A stretch of DNA of 64,000 bases from Pacificispira sp033344895 (GTDB lineage: Bacteria > Pseudomonadota > Alphaproteobacteria > UBA8366 > Aestuariispiraceae). Both the position numbers and the translations under genes were made by a program. This document shows positions 42,481 through 51,299 of the stretch, piece after piece. Position 1 is the stretch's first letter. Each line of letters begins with the position of its first letter. The stretch is from the NCBI GenBank assembly GCA_965229685.1, contig OZ245920.1:3720001-3784000 (forward strand), written 5' to 3'. Below the pieces are notes generated by a model. It worked only from the letters and a program-made list of their open reading frames with translations, did not search any database and was not told the DNA's origin.

Positions 42481-43608
42481 ATGGATCGGGAAACGCTGAC
42501 CTACATGCTGCGTTCCGGAAGGTTTCTCTGTTATGACCCGGGGAACCTGGACAATGCCGTGCGCCCCCGCGTTCCGGACGCGCCACTGCCGCAGTCGGAC
42601 GTAATGACGCTGTTTGATTCGCCCTATCTGTCGAATGCGGTGTTCTTCAAGGAAGCCTATTCAGACGACAATGACGAATTTTCCGTCGGAACCCGGGTCA
42701 TGTTCGTGTTCAACGAACACAACGCCCTGGAGGGAGGCGCCTCCGTCACCGCAGAGCCTGACGAACTCGAGGACGCCTTGGAAAAGTGGTACGGTGGCAA
42801 GATTCAGATCGGGCTCAGCCTTCATGACAGAAACGTGCTGGAGGTCTTCTGCAAGACACCGACATTCGACCCGTTCCTGCTGCTCGCACAGCGGCGGGAT
42901 ATCGAAAGGGACCGAGCCGTCGACACCTCCAGTTTCGACATCGACGCGGGAACCGCCGACGATGTCCGTGCCATCGTGAATGCCCGCGCCGCGGCCCTGG
43001 TCAATCTGGCGATGGGCGAGGGAGTTGAGGAAAAGCGTACCAGGGCAACGGTCAACGCGCTGGAGGAGGCGATCTGGCGCTGCGAAGCGAACCAACGCAC
43101 CGGAAGGCTTTTCAAGAGCCTTGGTGTGCCGGCGGACAAGACAGACAGGATCCTGTTCGCCTGGAAAGGCATCGCCTATTACGAATACCTGTTCCGCAAC
43201 TTTGCGACCGACTATGCGGAGTTCCTGATCTGGCTTCGCAGTCCACAATCCTTGCCCAGGGACATGAGCTCCATCGAAAATCGACGCGCCTACCGACTGA
43301 AGTCGCTGCGCCGGACCAGCCAGACCGTGATGCGCGGCTATTACACCCATGCGACCGAGATCCTGAAGAAGCATGCGAATGCCTATGACGCGTTGCTGGG
43401 CGAGGGCAATCCCGAGCCCTTTCAGAAATTTCTTCTGGCCGCGCCGAAGCTGTTTGAAACGCTGGGATTGTCGATCGGGTCCTTCGGGCATGCCAGCAAT
43501 GCCTGGAAAAGCCTGACCAACAACGGCCGCCGCCCGAACCGGAACGCCGAAGCCCTCGAAGGATTCTACCGTTTCATATCGACGCTGGCCGCCGCGAAAC
43601 TGGAATAG
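42481..43608 (+). CDS. Unknown soluble protein, paralogue of the protein at 22989
   Basis: 375 residues, no signal or membrane segment. No named family recognised. Shared landmarks with the protein at 22989, in the same order and spacing, are MTLFDSPYLSNAVFFK (41-56), TPTFD (126-130), an Ala-rich helix ending LAMGEG, and ILFAWKGIAYYEYLFRN (224-240) with FLIWL (248-252). Unlike its paralogue it has a basic C-terminal half (RRAYRLKSLRRTSQTVM). It precedes a response regulator by about 130 bases. Both copies sit beside signalling genes, so a role in signal transduction is a reasonable but unproved inference. Confidence 0.7.
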   Translation: MDRETLTYMLRSGRFLCYDPGNLDNAVRPRVPDAPLPQSDVMTLFDSPYLSNAVFFKEAYSDDNDEFSVGTRVMFVFNEHNALEGGASVTAEPDELEDALEKWYGGKIQIGLSLHDRNVLEVFCKTPTFDPFLLLAQRRDIERDRAVDTSSFDIDAGTADDVRAIVNARAAALVNLAMGEGVEEKRTRATVNALEEAIWRCEANQRTGRLFKSLGVPADKTDRILFAWKGIAYYEYLFRNFATDYAEFLIWLRSPQSLPRDMSSIENRRAYRLKSLRRTSQTVMRGYYTHATEILKKHANAYDALLGEGNPEPFQKFLLAAPKLFETLGLSIGSFGHASNAWKSLTNNGRRPNRNAEALEGFYRFISTLAAAKLE

Positions 43609-43738
43609 CCAACATCGGAAGCGTCAAACGGTTGGGTATCCAGATACATAACTTCAGTTGAATTCCGATCCAATAACACACATTATTGTCATGACGGAGA
43701 ACCGTCGGAACGAGGGGCACGACGCAGTGGAGGCCGAA

Positions 43739-44161
43739 ATGGCTGACCGACCGGTCGTACTCGTAGTCGATGACAATGCGCCGACCAGAATCCTGATCCG
43801 GGAGTTTCTTCTCGATAGGGACGTGGATTCCGTTGAGGCGCGGGACGGCGAGCAGGCGATAGCACTGCTCGAAGAAAGGGATTTCGACCTCGTCCTGTTG
43901 GATATCCTGATGCCGAACCGAGACGGGTTCGAAGTGCTGCGCTGGGCGGCGCAGCAGGAATGCCGCGTGCCGTTTGTCGCCATGAGCCAGGAACGCGCCG
44001 GATCCACGCAGATGAGTTACGCCGCCATGGCCACCAGCATGGGGGCCGTACGCGGCATTGACAAACCGATCACCGCGGCCAAAATCGCGGATGTTCTGGA
44101 AGTGGTGGGGATCGCTACAGACTACGCGCCAGTCATTGCGCGTTGTGCGCCGCGCCGGTGA
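43739..44161 (+). CDS. Single-domain response regulator
   Basis: 140 residues consisting of one receiver domain: acidic pair D11-D12 in VVDDNAP, phosphoacceptor D55 in LVLLDILMPN, S83 and K109 in GIDKPI. There is no output domain, so it acts through protein contacts, as CheY-like or Spo0F-like proteins do. The start at ATG 43739 has TGGAGG 5 bases upstream; earlier in-frame starts (TTG 43658, ATG 43691) lack one. Its 3' end overlaps the convergent HPt gene by 29 bases, suggesting a phosphorelay pair. Confidence 0.88.
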   Translation: MADRPVVLVVDDNAPTRILIREFLLDRDVDSVEARDGEQAIALLEERDFDLVLLDILMPNRDGFEVLRWAAQQECRVPFVAMSQERAGSTQMSYAAMATSMGAVRGIDKPITAAKIADVLEVVGIATDYAPVIARCAPRR

Positions 44162-44492
44162 TCGTCGTAATCCCGTCGGAAATCTCGGCCGCCAGACGGG
44201 GGAGGAGTTCCTGACGCCGCGCCAGGTCGCCGCCGGACCTCTCGATCTCCTGAACCGTGGACGCGGCACCGGCCAAGGCAAAATTGATCAGCATTCCCCG
44301 CAGCTCATGGGCCAGGGCGCAGGCGCGCGCACCATCCACCGCCGGATTCTCCAGTTCGGACAGGATCTTGTCGCTGGCCAACTCGACATTGCGAAGCAAG
44401 AGGTCGAATGTCGCCTTGGGAAGGGTGTCCACGAGACCCTTGAACACCTCCCAGTCAATGTCACCAGATCCCGTCGTATCCGCACCGGTCAT
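44133..44492 (-). CDS. Histidine phosphotransfer (HPt) domain protein
   Basis: 119 residues, all helical. The phosphorylatable histidine is H62 in CALAHELRGMLINF, a variant of the usual AHxLKG motif. HPt proteins pass phosphate between receiver domains. The ATG at 44492 has GGAG 8 bases upstream; the open frame runs further but without a ribosome binding site. It converges on the receiver-domain gene, its likely partner, with overlapping 3' ends. Confidence 0.8.
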   Translation of the reverse strand: MTGADTTGSGDIDWEVFKGLVDTLPKATFDLLLRNVELASDKILSELENPAVDGARACALAHELRGMLINFALAGAASTVQEIERSGGDLARRQELLPRLAAEISDGITTITGAAHNAQ

Positions 44493-44623
44493 GTCTTTTC
44501 TCCCGGGCGTTGCGATTTCCCTTTGAATCTTGGCCCATTCGCGGAGCATATCAGAAAATCGAATCCGGTGCAGGGTAGACGATCCCTGCAGAGATTTCCC
44601 CGGAGCAGGAGGATTCTTCACCC

Positions 44624-45079
44624 GTGACCTGTCTATACGTCGACGCCGATGCCTGCCCGGTCAAGGCGGAAACCCTTAAGGTCGCCGAGCGGCACCGACT
44701 GAAGACCATCATGGTCAGCGACGGCGGCATCCGCCCCAGCCCAGATCCCATGGTGCAGACCGTCGTCGTGCCACGCGGCGATGATGCGGCCGACAACTGG
44801 ATTGCGGAGCATATCGGTGCCGGGGATATCTGCATCACCAACGACATTCCCCTGGCGGCACGTTGCCTTGAGGCCGGCGCCCAGGCCCTGAAGCCGAACG
44901 GCGACCCCTTCACGGAGAATGGGATCGGCATGGCATTGGCGACCCGCGAACTGATGCAGGGATTGCGCGACAGCGGTCAGGTCACGGGCGGCCCGCGCCC
45001 GTTTTCCAAGGCCGACCGCTCCGCCTTTCTGAACGCGCTGGAAGTGGCGGTTCAGAAGGCGAAGCGCCAGATGGGCTGA
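44624..45079 (+). CDS. YaiI/YqxD (UPF0178) family protein
   Basis: 151 residues with LYVDADACPVKAE at the N-terminus, VVPRGDDAADNWIAEHI, ICITNDIPLAARCLEAGA and GPRPFSKADRSAFLNAL. These mark the UPF0178 family, which has a PIN-like fold with conserved acidic residues and no established function. The start is GTG 44624 with AGGAGG about 11 bases upstream. It ends exactly where the convergent cobW ends. Confidence 0.92.
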   Translation: MTCLYVDADACPVKAETLKVAERHRLKTIMVSDGGIRPSPDPMVQTVVVPRGDDAADNWIAEHIGAGDICITNDIPLAARCLEAGAQALKPNGDPFTENGIGMALATRELMQGLRDSGQVTGGPRPFSKADRSAFLNALEVAVQKAKRQMG

Positions 45080-46117
45080 TCAGCCCCGGATTGCGCGTTC
45101 GACCGCCGCGCGGTCGAACCCCTTGCGGCCGATGACCACCAGTTCCGAACGGCGGGCCTCGCCGTCCTTCCAGGCCCGGTCGAAATAGCGCCGCAGCCGC
45201 GGACCGACGGCCTGAACCACCTCGCGGCGCGCGACCCCCGGGCGATCCAGGAAGCCCTTGACCCGCAGGATATCGTTCTCGGCGATTGCGCTCAGAATCC
45301 GCTGCTCCAGCGCGTCGGCATCTTCGATACCGGCCAGGGACAGCGTGAAGCTGTCGAAGTCGTCATGGTCGTGATCGTCTTCGCCGTCATGGCTGTCATG
45401 ATGGCTGGGTCGACTGTCCAGATCGTCTTCAGCTCCGGCATCCAGGCCCAGCAGGACCGCCGGATCGACCGCCGCCTCACGCGCCCGAACGAAGCGTACA
45501 CCCGGCCGAAGATGGGCGGAAAGATCCGCCTCGATCCGATCCGCGGAACTGTCGTCCAACAGGTCCAACTTGTTCAGCACCACCATATCGGCGCAGAGCA
45601 GCTGATCCTCGAAGACCTCCTCCAGCGGGTTGTCGTGGTCGAGGGATTCGTCCGCTTCGCGCTGCGCCTGGACGGCGGATTCGTCATCGGCAAAGCGGCC
45701 CTCGGCGACGGCCTTGCTGTCGACCACGGTGACGACACCGTCGACCGTGACCCGCGCCTTGACTTCCGGCCATGCGAAGGCCTTCACCAGCGGCTTCGGC
45801 AGGGCCAGTCCGGAGGTCTCGATCAGGATATGGTCCGGCGGTTCCGGACGGTCGAGAATTGCTTCGATCGCCGGCAAAAAGTCATCGGCCACAGTGCAGC
45901 AGATGCAGCCATTGGCCAGTTCAACCACATCCTCTTCGCCGCATCCCTCGATTCCGCAGCCCAGCAGCAGTTCGCGGTCAATGCCCAGATCGCCGAACTC
46001 GTTGATCAGAAAGGCAAGCCGCTTGCCCTTGTTGTTCTCGATCATGTGGCGGATCAGGCTGGTCTTGCCGGCACCCAGGAACCCGGTAACGACGGTGGCG
46101 GGGATTCTCGCGGCCAT
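45080..46117 (-). CDS. cobW: CobW-type GTP-binding metallochaperone
   Basis: 345 residues of the COG0523 GTPase family: P-loop GFLGAGKTSL (about 11-20), NEFGDLGID, the metal-binding GCICCTV motif (about 70-76), and a His/Asp-rich loop HHDSHDGEDDHDHDDFD (about 240-256). CobW is thought to deliver cobalt during corrin synthesis. It heads toward cobU, cobC and cobS upstream on the same strand, supporting the CobW assignment over zinc-specific relatives. Convergent with the UPF0178 gene without spacing. Confidence 0.92.
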   Translation of the reverse strand: MAARIPATVVTGFLGAGKTSLIRHMIENNKGKRLAFLINEFGDLGIDRELLLGCGIEGCGEEDVVELANGCICCTVADDFLPAIEAILDRPEPPDHILIETSGLALPKPLVKAFAWPEVKARVTVDGVVTVVDSKAVAEGRFADDESAVQAQREADESLDHDNPLEEVFEDQLLCADMVVLNKLDLLDDSSADRIEADLSAHLRPGVRFVRAREAAVDPAVLLGLDAGAEDDLDSRPSHHDSHDGEDDHDHDDFDSFTLSLAGIEDADALEQRILSAIAENDILRVKGFLDRPGVARREVVQAVGPRLRRYFDRAWKDGEARRSELVVIGRKGFDRAAVERAIRG

Positions 46118-46125
46118 GTTCTATC

Positions 46126-46671
46126 CTATCCTTTGAGACGTAGCGGCAGCCCGGCGGCGATGAACTCGACCCCGTCCGCAACCGACGCGATTAACTGATT
46201 CAGGCGGCCCTGCACATCCCGGAACCGGCGGGCGAGCGCATTTTCCGGCACAATCCCGAGACCGACCTCATTGGAAACGACAATGACCGGCCCCGGCGCG
46301 GCATTCAACGCGGCAATCAATCCCTCCGCTTCCGCTTCCGGATCGCGATCCGCAAGCATCAGATTGCTGATCCACAGGGTCAGACAGTCGACCAGAAGCA
46401 CCGTGTCGGTATCGGACGCGTCGCGGATGGCGGCAGCCAGTTCCATCGGGGCCTCGACGGTGCGCCAATGCGGGCCGCGTTCCGCCTGATGCCGTTCGAT
46501 CCGGTCGGTCATCTCACCGTCGAAGGCCTGTGCGGTCGCGACATAGACCGGCGCCAGCTTCAGATCACCGTGCAAGCCCTCGGCGATCTCAAGCGCATGC
46601 CGCGTCTTGCCCGACCGGGCGCCGCCCAGCACGAGATAGACCGGGCCCGGGGCCGAAACACGCAGGGTCAT
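46126..46671 (-). CDS. cobU: Adenosylcobinamide kinase / adenosylcobinamide-phosphate guanylyltransferase
   Basis: 181 residues. P-loop VLGGARSGKTRHALEIAE, YVATAQAFDGEMTDRIERHQAER, VDCLTLWISNLM and VVSNEVGLGIVP match CobU/CobP, which phosphorylates adenosylcobinamide and attaches GMP in nucleotide-loop assembly. It lies 8 bases upstream of cobW in the same operon. Length is normal for the family. Confidence 0.95.
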   Translation of the reverse strand: MTLRVSAPGPVYLVLGGARSGKTRHALEIAEGLHGDLKLAPVYVATAQAFDGEMTDRIERHQAERGPHWRTVEAPMELAAAIRDASDTDTVLLVDCLTLWISNLMLADRDPEAEAEGLIAALNAAPGPVIVVSNEVGLGIVPENALARRFRDVQGRLNQLIASVADGVEFIAAGLPLRLKG

Positions 46672-46684
46672 TGCTCCGCCCCTT

Positions 46685-47197
46685 TCACTTCAGGGGCTCC
46701 AGCCGGTCCTGCTTCTGAAGCGCCCCATCAACCGCATAAGGGTCGGCCGCACCGTCGATCACGATGTTGAAAATCATCGAACTGCGGTTCGGCAGGGCGA
46801 AAGGTGCGATCTCGACCCGGTTCAGGCTCGTCGTGACCGACACGCTTTCCGGGGTGACCGCCGAATTGCTCTGGGCCGCACGGGCCTGCAGCACGCGGCT
46901 GTCTTCCGGCAGGATTATGCTGACGGGGCGCAGGAATTCCTCCGGCGTGACCGGCACGTCGGAACGATTCATCAACGAGATCCGCAGCAGGCACGCATCC
47001 GTCGCATCGTCCGGCAGCATGTCGCCAAAGGTCGCGCGGAATTCCGGGTCGGCCGCGGTCGCCGCCGCACTGTGCCCGATATAGGCGACCTTGTAGTCCT
47101 CTGCGCGTTTCCGGCGGCGCCCGCGCAGGAAGAGATAGGCGATCACACCGAAAAGAATGATCAGGATGAAGGCATCCTGGCTGCCCTGGAATTCCAT
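46685..47197 (-). CDS. Unknown membrane-anchored protein inside the cobalamin operon
   Basis: 170 residues. One N-terminal membrane helix (AFILIILFGVIAYLFLRG, about 9-26) and a basic stop-transfer RRRKR are followed by a soluble domain of about 140 residues (ACLLRISLMNRSDVPVTPEEF, RPVSIILPEDSRV, NRVEIAPFALPNRSSMIFNI) predicted to be beta-rich. I recognise no family. Its ATG at 47197 overlaps the cobC stop (TGATG) and cobU follows after 13 bases, so it is translated with the cob genes. A structural or recruiting role at the membrane, where CobS works, is speculation. Confidence 0.7.
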   Translation of the reverse strand: MEFQGSQDAFILIILFGVIAYLFLRGRRRKRAEDYKVAYIGHSAAATAADPEFRATFGDMLPDDATDACLLRISLMNRSDVPVTPEEFLRPVSIILPEDSRVLQARAAQSNSAVTPESVSVTTSLNRVEIAPFALPNRSSMIFNIVIDGAADPYAVDGALQKQDRLEPLK

Positions 47198-47871
47198 CAG
47201 CGTATTGCCTTTCCGCCCGGCGGACGCGTGCCGGGCAACCGGTTTACCAGAACCGTTCGCCAGCCGAGCCGCCCGCTGCCCGGCGTCGGGTCGTCCGCGC
47301 CGGTTTCGATCCGGTCGATCCGGGTGACCGAACAATTGTCGATGGTGAAGGACAGCGCACGTTCCGGATCGATGCCCAGCGCGATCGCCAATGCCGCGCG
47401 AATAACGCCGCCATGGGCCACGGCGATCACATGGCGCCCGGGATGCTCATCGGATACGGCCTCGACGACCGGCGCGACACGGGCGATCAGATCGACGAAG
47501 CTTTCGCCGGCCGGCGGCCTGTAATGCGCCGGGCAGAGCCAGTAATCATGGACGATCCGCGGATCGGTTTTTTCGACATCGGCGTAGTGCTGGCCCTGCC
47601 AGTCGCCGAAACTCTGCTCTGCCAGGTCTTCGTATTCGCGACGCTCGGCCATGGGCAGACCTGCTTCGGCGATGGCCTGGGCCGTCTGATGCGTCCGCAT
47701 CAGGTTGCTTGTCACCAGCACGGCGTCACGCGGCAGAAGCGCTGCCAGGCCGGCATACAGGTCCGGGTCATCCGTGTCGCAGGGAAGGTCCGCCCGGCCA
47801 TAAATCCGCCCATCGTTCACGGTGACCGGCGCATGCCTTACCCACCACCAATGCGTCACCGTCACGCCCAT
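47197..47871 (-). CDS. cobC: Histidine phosphatase family protein, probable alpha-ribazole phosphatase
   Basis: 224 residues of the phosphoglycerate-mutase-like phosphatase fold: WWWVRHAPVTVNDGRIYG with the phosphohistidine, TSNLMRTHQTAQA, EQSFGDWQGQ and IAVAHGGVIRAALAIALG. In cobalamin synthesis CobC removes phosphate from alpha-ribazole phosphate or the late cobalamin phosphate. The position between cobS and cobU supports this. It begins 9 bases after cobS. Confidence 0.85.
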   Translation of the reverse strand: MGVTVTHWWWVRHAPVTVNDGRIYGRADLPCDTDDPDLYAGLAALLPRDAVLVTSNLMRTHQTAQAIAEAGLPMAERREYEDLAEQSFGDWQGQHYADVEKTDPRIVHDYWLCPAHYRPPAGESFVDLIARVAPVVEAVSDEHPGRHVIAVAHGGVIRAALAIALGIDPERALSFTIDNCSVTRIDRIETGADDPTPGSGRLGWRTVLVNRLPGTRPPGGKAIR

Positions 47872-47880
47872 AACACCCCC

Positions 47881-48678
47881 TCAGAATCCAATCATCACCA
47901 GGGCGGCCAGCGCCGCCACTTCCGCCATTTGTTCCATGCCACCCAGGGAATCGCCATTGATTCCATTCAACTTGCGCCGTGCCAGCAGCGTCACCGCCGC
48001 AACCGCCCCGGCAGTGGCACATGCCACGCCCAGAAAGGTCACTATCGGCCCGGCCCATGTTGCCGCAAATGCGAACATCATGCCCAGGACAATGGCCGCC
48101 AGCGCCACACCCCGTTCCGGCCGGCCGGCCATGACGGCCAGCCCGGTTCTACCGGCCGCCGGCGTCAGATGCATGACCGCCGGAAGCCACGTCCGGGCCA
48201 GGGCGTGGACCGCAATCAGGGCCATCAGCCCGGACACGGCCCCGTAGCCAGCGACAAAATCCGCAAGCAGGGCTGCCTTGAGGGCCGAGACCAGCACCAG
48301 CGCCAAGACCCCGAATGCACCACTTCGGCTGTCGCGCATGATCTCAAGGCGACGTTCGGGCGTGGTGCCGCCCCAGAACCCGTCAGCGCAGTCCGCCAGC
48401 CCATCTTCATGCAGCGCGCCGGTCACAAGGGCACCAACCGCCAGTGCGATCACGGCAACGGCCAGGGCGGGAAGTCCGGCCGCGTCGGATACCAGGAGGG
48501 CGGCGCCGGATATCAGGCCGATCAGCGCGCCGGCGGCGGGAAAGGCCCAGGCCGCCCGGGCAATCGGCACATCCCGGAACGGAACGGGAAGGCGGCTCAT
48601 GAAGCCTACCGCGACCGCCAGTTCGTCAAAACGGGCGCCGATCCCAGTCCAACCGTCGATTTGTCTCTTGCCGCTCAT
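47881..48678 (-). CDS. cobS: Adenosylcobinamide-GDP ribazoletransferase (cobalamin synthase)
   Basis: 265 residues and about six membrane helices, with FMSRLPVPF near the N-terminus, GALHEDGLADCADGFWGG carrying the acidic metal-binding residues, RLEIMRDSRSGAFGVLAL and a late GINGDSLGG. CobS joins alpha-ribazole to adenosylcobinamide-GDP at the inner membrane. I start it at ATG 48678: the frame is open further upstream but only antisense to cobT. It is divergent from cobT across 69 bases; I see no cobalamin riboswitch in that short gap. Confidence 0.93.
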   Translation of the reverse strand: MSGKRQIDGWTGIGARFDELAVAVGFMSRLPVPFRDVPIARAAWAFPAAGALIGLISGAALLVSDAAGLPALAVAVIALAVGALVTGALHEDGLADCADGFWGGTTPERRLEIMRDSRSGAFGVLALVLVSALKAALLADFVAGYGAVSGLMALIAVHALARTWLPAVMHLTPAAGRTGLAVMAGRPERGVALAAIVLGMMFAFAATWAGPIVTFLGVACATAGAVAAVTLLARRKLNGINGDSLGGMEQMAEVAALAALVMIGF

Positions 48679-48747
48679 CGTGGCAACGCTTAAGCCCAAG
48701 GGCAAATCGGCGCAAGCGTCGAGAGCCGCAGTCTGGAGGAATTGACG

Positions 48748-49779
48748 ATGAGTGAAGAAGCTGCCCCGAAGGCCGATCTCGACGAAATCCGGTCGCTGCT
48801 GACCGCCCTTCCCGGCCCCGACACGGCCGCGCGCGATGCCGCCCGGGCGCGGGAAAGCAGCCTGACCAAACCGCCGGGGGCGCTCGGCCGGCTGGAGGAA
48901 CTGGCCGAATGGGTCGCCGCCTGGCAGGGCCGCACACCGCCCGCCGTCGAACGGCCCCGCGTCTGTGTCTTTGCCGGCAATCATGGTGTGGCTGCCAAGG
49001 GCGTGTCCGCTTACCCCGTGGAAGTTACCGCCCAGATGGTGGCAAATTTCCAGGCTGGCGGCGCGGCTGTAAACCAGCTCTGTGCGGCCCATGATGCGGA
49101 GTTGCGGGTTTATGAAATGGCGCTGGACCATCCGACGGCCGACTTCACCGAGCAGCCCGCCATGACCGAGGAAGAATGCGCCACCGCCATGGCCTACGGC
49201 ATGATGGCCGTCGACGAAGGGCTAGACATCCTGTGTCTCGGCGAGATGGGGATCGGCAACTCCACCGCCGCCGCTGCCCTGTCCCATGCCCTGTTCGGCG
49301 GCAAGGCCGCGGATTGGACCGGACCTGGAACCGGGGTCGAAGGCGACGCCATGGCCCGCAAGATCGACGCGGTCGACAAGGCGGTAACCCGCCATCTGAC
49401 CGACATGCGCGATGCCTTCGACGCGTTGCGCCGTCTCGGCGGTCATGAACTTGCCGCCATTGCCGGGGCCATCCTCGCCGCCCGCATGGGGCGGATTCCG
49501 GTCATTCTGGACGGATATGCCTGTACAGCCGCAGCGGCGGCTCTGTACCGGGCCGATCCGCAGGCACTGGACCATTGCGTCGTCGGCCACCTGTCTGCCG
49601 AACCCGCGCATGCCAGATTGTGCGAGGCGATTGGCAAGAAGCCGATTCTGGATCTCGGCATGCGACTGGGTGAAGCGTCGGGCGCAGCCCTTGCCCTCTC
49701 CGTGGTGAAATCCGCCGTCGCCTGTCATGGCGGCATGGCGACCTTTGACGAGGCCGGGGTTAGCGACAAGGGATCCTGA
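48748..49779 (+). CDS. cobT: Nicotinate-nucleotide--dimethylbenzimidazole phosphoribosyltransferase
   Basis: 343 residues with the CobT landmarks: ESSLTKPPGALGRLEELA, VFAGNHGVAAKGVSAYP, CLGEMGIGNSTAAAAL, RIPVILDGYACTAAAAAL and the C-terminal LDLGMRLGEASGAALAL with the catalytic glutamate. It makes alpha-ribazole phosphate for the lower ligand of cobalamin. I prefer ATG 48748 (GGAGGA 8 bases upstream) over the in-frame TTG at 48742. Divergent from cobS. Confidence 0.95.
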   Translation: MSEEAAPKADLDEIRSLLTALPGPDTAARDAARARESSLTKPPGALGRLEELAEWVAAWQGRTPPAVERPRVCVFAGNHGVAAKGVSAYPVEVTAQMVANFQAGGAAVNQLCAAHDAELRVYEMALDHPTADFTEQPAMTEEECATAMAYGMMAVDEGLDILCLGEMGIGNSTAAAALSHALFGGKAADWTGPGTGVEGDAMARKIDAVDKAVTRHLTDMRDAFDALRRLGGHELAAIAGAILAARMGRIPVILDGYACTAAAAALYRADPQALDHCVVGHLSAEPAHARLCEAIGKKPILDLGMRLGEASGAALALSVVKSAVACHGGMATFDEAGVSDKGS

Positions 49780-49784
49780 CCGAC

Positions 49785-51299
49785 GTGCCCCATGCCGATG
49801 TCATCGCCTTCCTATCCGACCCGGCAACCCATGACGGCCGCATGCCGGAACGGATCGAAACGCATGGCGCCCTGGTCTTCCTGCTGCCGGACCGTGTTTA
49901 CAAGCTGAAGCGGGACGTCACCTATTCCTTCATGGATTTCGGCACGCCGCAGAAGCGACGACACGCCTGCCTGAGGGAAGTCGCGCTGAACCGACGAACG
50001 GCCCCGGACCTTTATCTGGGCACCCTGCCCGTGGTCGAGACCGCGAAAGGGCTGACTTTCGGCGCATTGGATGACCACCCGGATCGCACGGTCGAGACAA
50101 TTGTCGCGATGAAGCGCTTCGAAAACACGCTGGCCGACATCCCGCCCAGCCAGGAGGAACTGACGGAACTGGCGGAGACCGTGGCCGCCTTTCACGAGGC
50201 AGAGCCGCCCCTTTCAGGGTGCGGTGGATCCACGGCAATGGCCAACATTCAGGAGGGTAATCTGGCCTTTCTGGACAGTGACGGGCACGTGGACACTAGC
50301 CTGTGCGAAGAGCTGGGGCGGTTCGCCCGGTCGATCCTGGAACGGGGAGCCCGCCTGATCGACCGGCGGGCGGCGTCCGGCGCGGTTCGGCACTGTCACG
50401 GCGATCTTCATCTGGCCAATGTCTGCCGCTGGCAGGGGCATGCCGTGCCCTTCGACTGCATTGAATTCAACAACGCCTTCGCCCAGATCGACACGCTGTA
50501 CGACCTGGCGTTTCTGCTGATGGATCTGGACCGCACCGGCCACCGGGACGGGGCCAGTCTGGTGCTGAACCGATATCTCGAACTTCGCCCCGGAGAGATC
50601 GACGCCCTGGCACTGCTGCCGCTCTATCTGTCGATGCGGGCCCAGGTGCGCGGCAAGGTCGGACTGGCTGCCGCCGATATGAATCAGGAAGATGCGGCAG
50701 CGGACAAGCGCGCCGAAGCCGTCGAGTTCCTGGCCCGGGCACTGCGATATCTGCAACCGTCACCACCAATTCTAGTGGCGGTCGGCGGTCCGTCCGGCAG
50801 CGGCAAGTCCAGCCTTGCGCGGCGGTTGTCAGCTCGGATCGGTCCGTCCCCCGGCGCCCTGGTGGCCCGGAGCGATGCCATCAGAAAGCACCTCTTCGGA
50901 GTGGAAGATCTGACGGATCCGCTGCCGCAATCCGGTTATTCGACAGCGGCGAGCGTGGCGACCTATGCGGAAATGGAGCGCCGCTGTGCCGCCGCGCTTG
51001 CGGCCGGGCACGCGGCCATCGCCGATGCTACCTTCACCCATCCGGAGAGCCGCGCACGAATGGCGCCGCTGGCCACCGCGGCCGGATGCCGGTTTACCGG
51101 GTTCTGGCTTGATCTTGATCTTGCAACGGCCCGTCAACGGGTGACGGACCGCCGGGGCGATGCGTCCGACGCGACGGCTGCCATCGTCGATGCCCAGTTT
51201 CGAACGGGTTGGGGCGCGGTCGACTGGGTCCGCATCGACGCGACAATGCCGATCGACCGACAGGTTGATACCTGTCTTGCGGCACTCGGAATTGGCTAG
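49785..51299 (+). CDS. Fused phosphotransferase-like and P-loop kinase protein (COG2187-COG0645)
   Basis: 504 residues. Residues about 1-320 resemble aminoglycoside-phosphotransferase-like kinases: YKLKRDVTYSFMDFG, RHCHGDLHLANVC with the catalytic aspartate, and IDTLYDLAFLLMDLD. Residues about 325-500 are a P-loop kinase with VAVGGPSGSGKSSLARRL and VARSDAIRKHLFG. This two-domain arrangement is widespread in Proteobacteria but its substrate is unknown. The start is a GTG at 49785, 5 bases after cobT, so it may be read with cobT. Its stop overlaps the convergent gene by four bases. Confidence 0.8.
   Translation: MPHADVIAFLSDPATHDGRMPERIETHGALVFLLPDRVYKLKRDVTYSFMDFGTPQKRRHACLREVALNRRTAPDLYLGTLPVVETAKGLTFGALDDHPDRTVETIVAMKRFENTLADIPPSQEELTELAETVAAFHEAEPPLSGCGGSTAMANIQEGNLAFLDSDGHVDTSLCEELGRFARSILERGARLIDRRAASGAVRHCHGDLHLANVCRWQGHAVPFDCIEFNNAFAQIDTLYDLAFLLMDLDRTGHRDGASLVLNRYLELRPGEIDALALLPLYLSMRAQVRGKVGLAAADMNQEDAAADKRAEAVEFLARALRYLQPSPPILVAVGGPSGSGKSSLARRLSARIGPSPGALVARSDAIRKHLFGVEDLTDPLPQSGYSTAASVATYAEMERRCAAALAAGHAAIADATFTHPESRARMAPLATAAGCRFTGFWLDLDLATARQRVTDRRGDASDATAAIVDAQFRTGWGAVDWVRIDATMPIDRQVDTCLAALGIG

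Noticed and set aside
48679..48747. Possible cobalamin riboswitch between cobS and cobT
   Set aside because: Only 69 bases are available and no B12-box-like sequence or extended structure is visible.
47881..49131. Extended 416-codon frame for cobS
   Set aside because: The extension is antisense to cobT and lacks CobS features; the family starts at the ATG at 48678.
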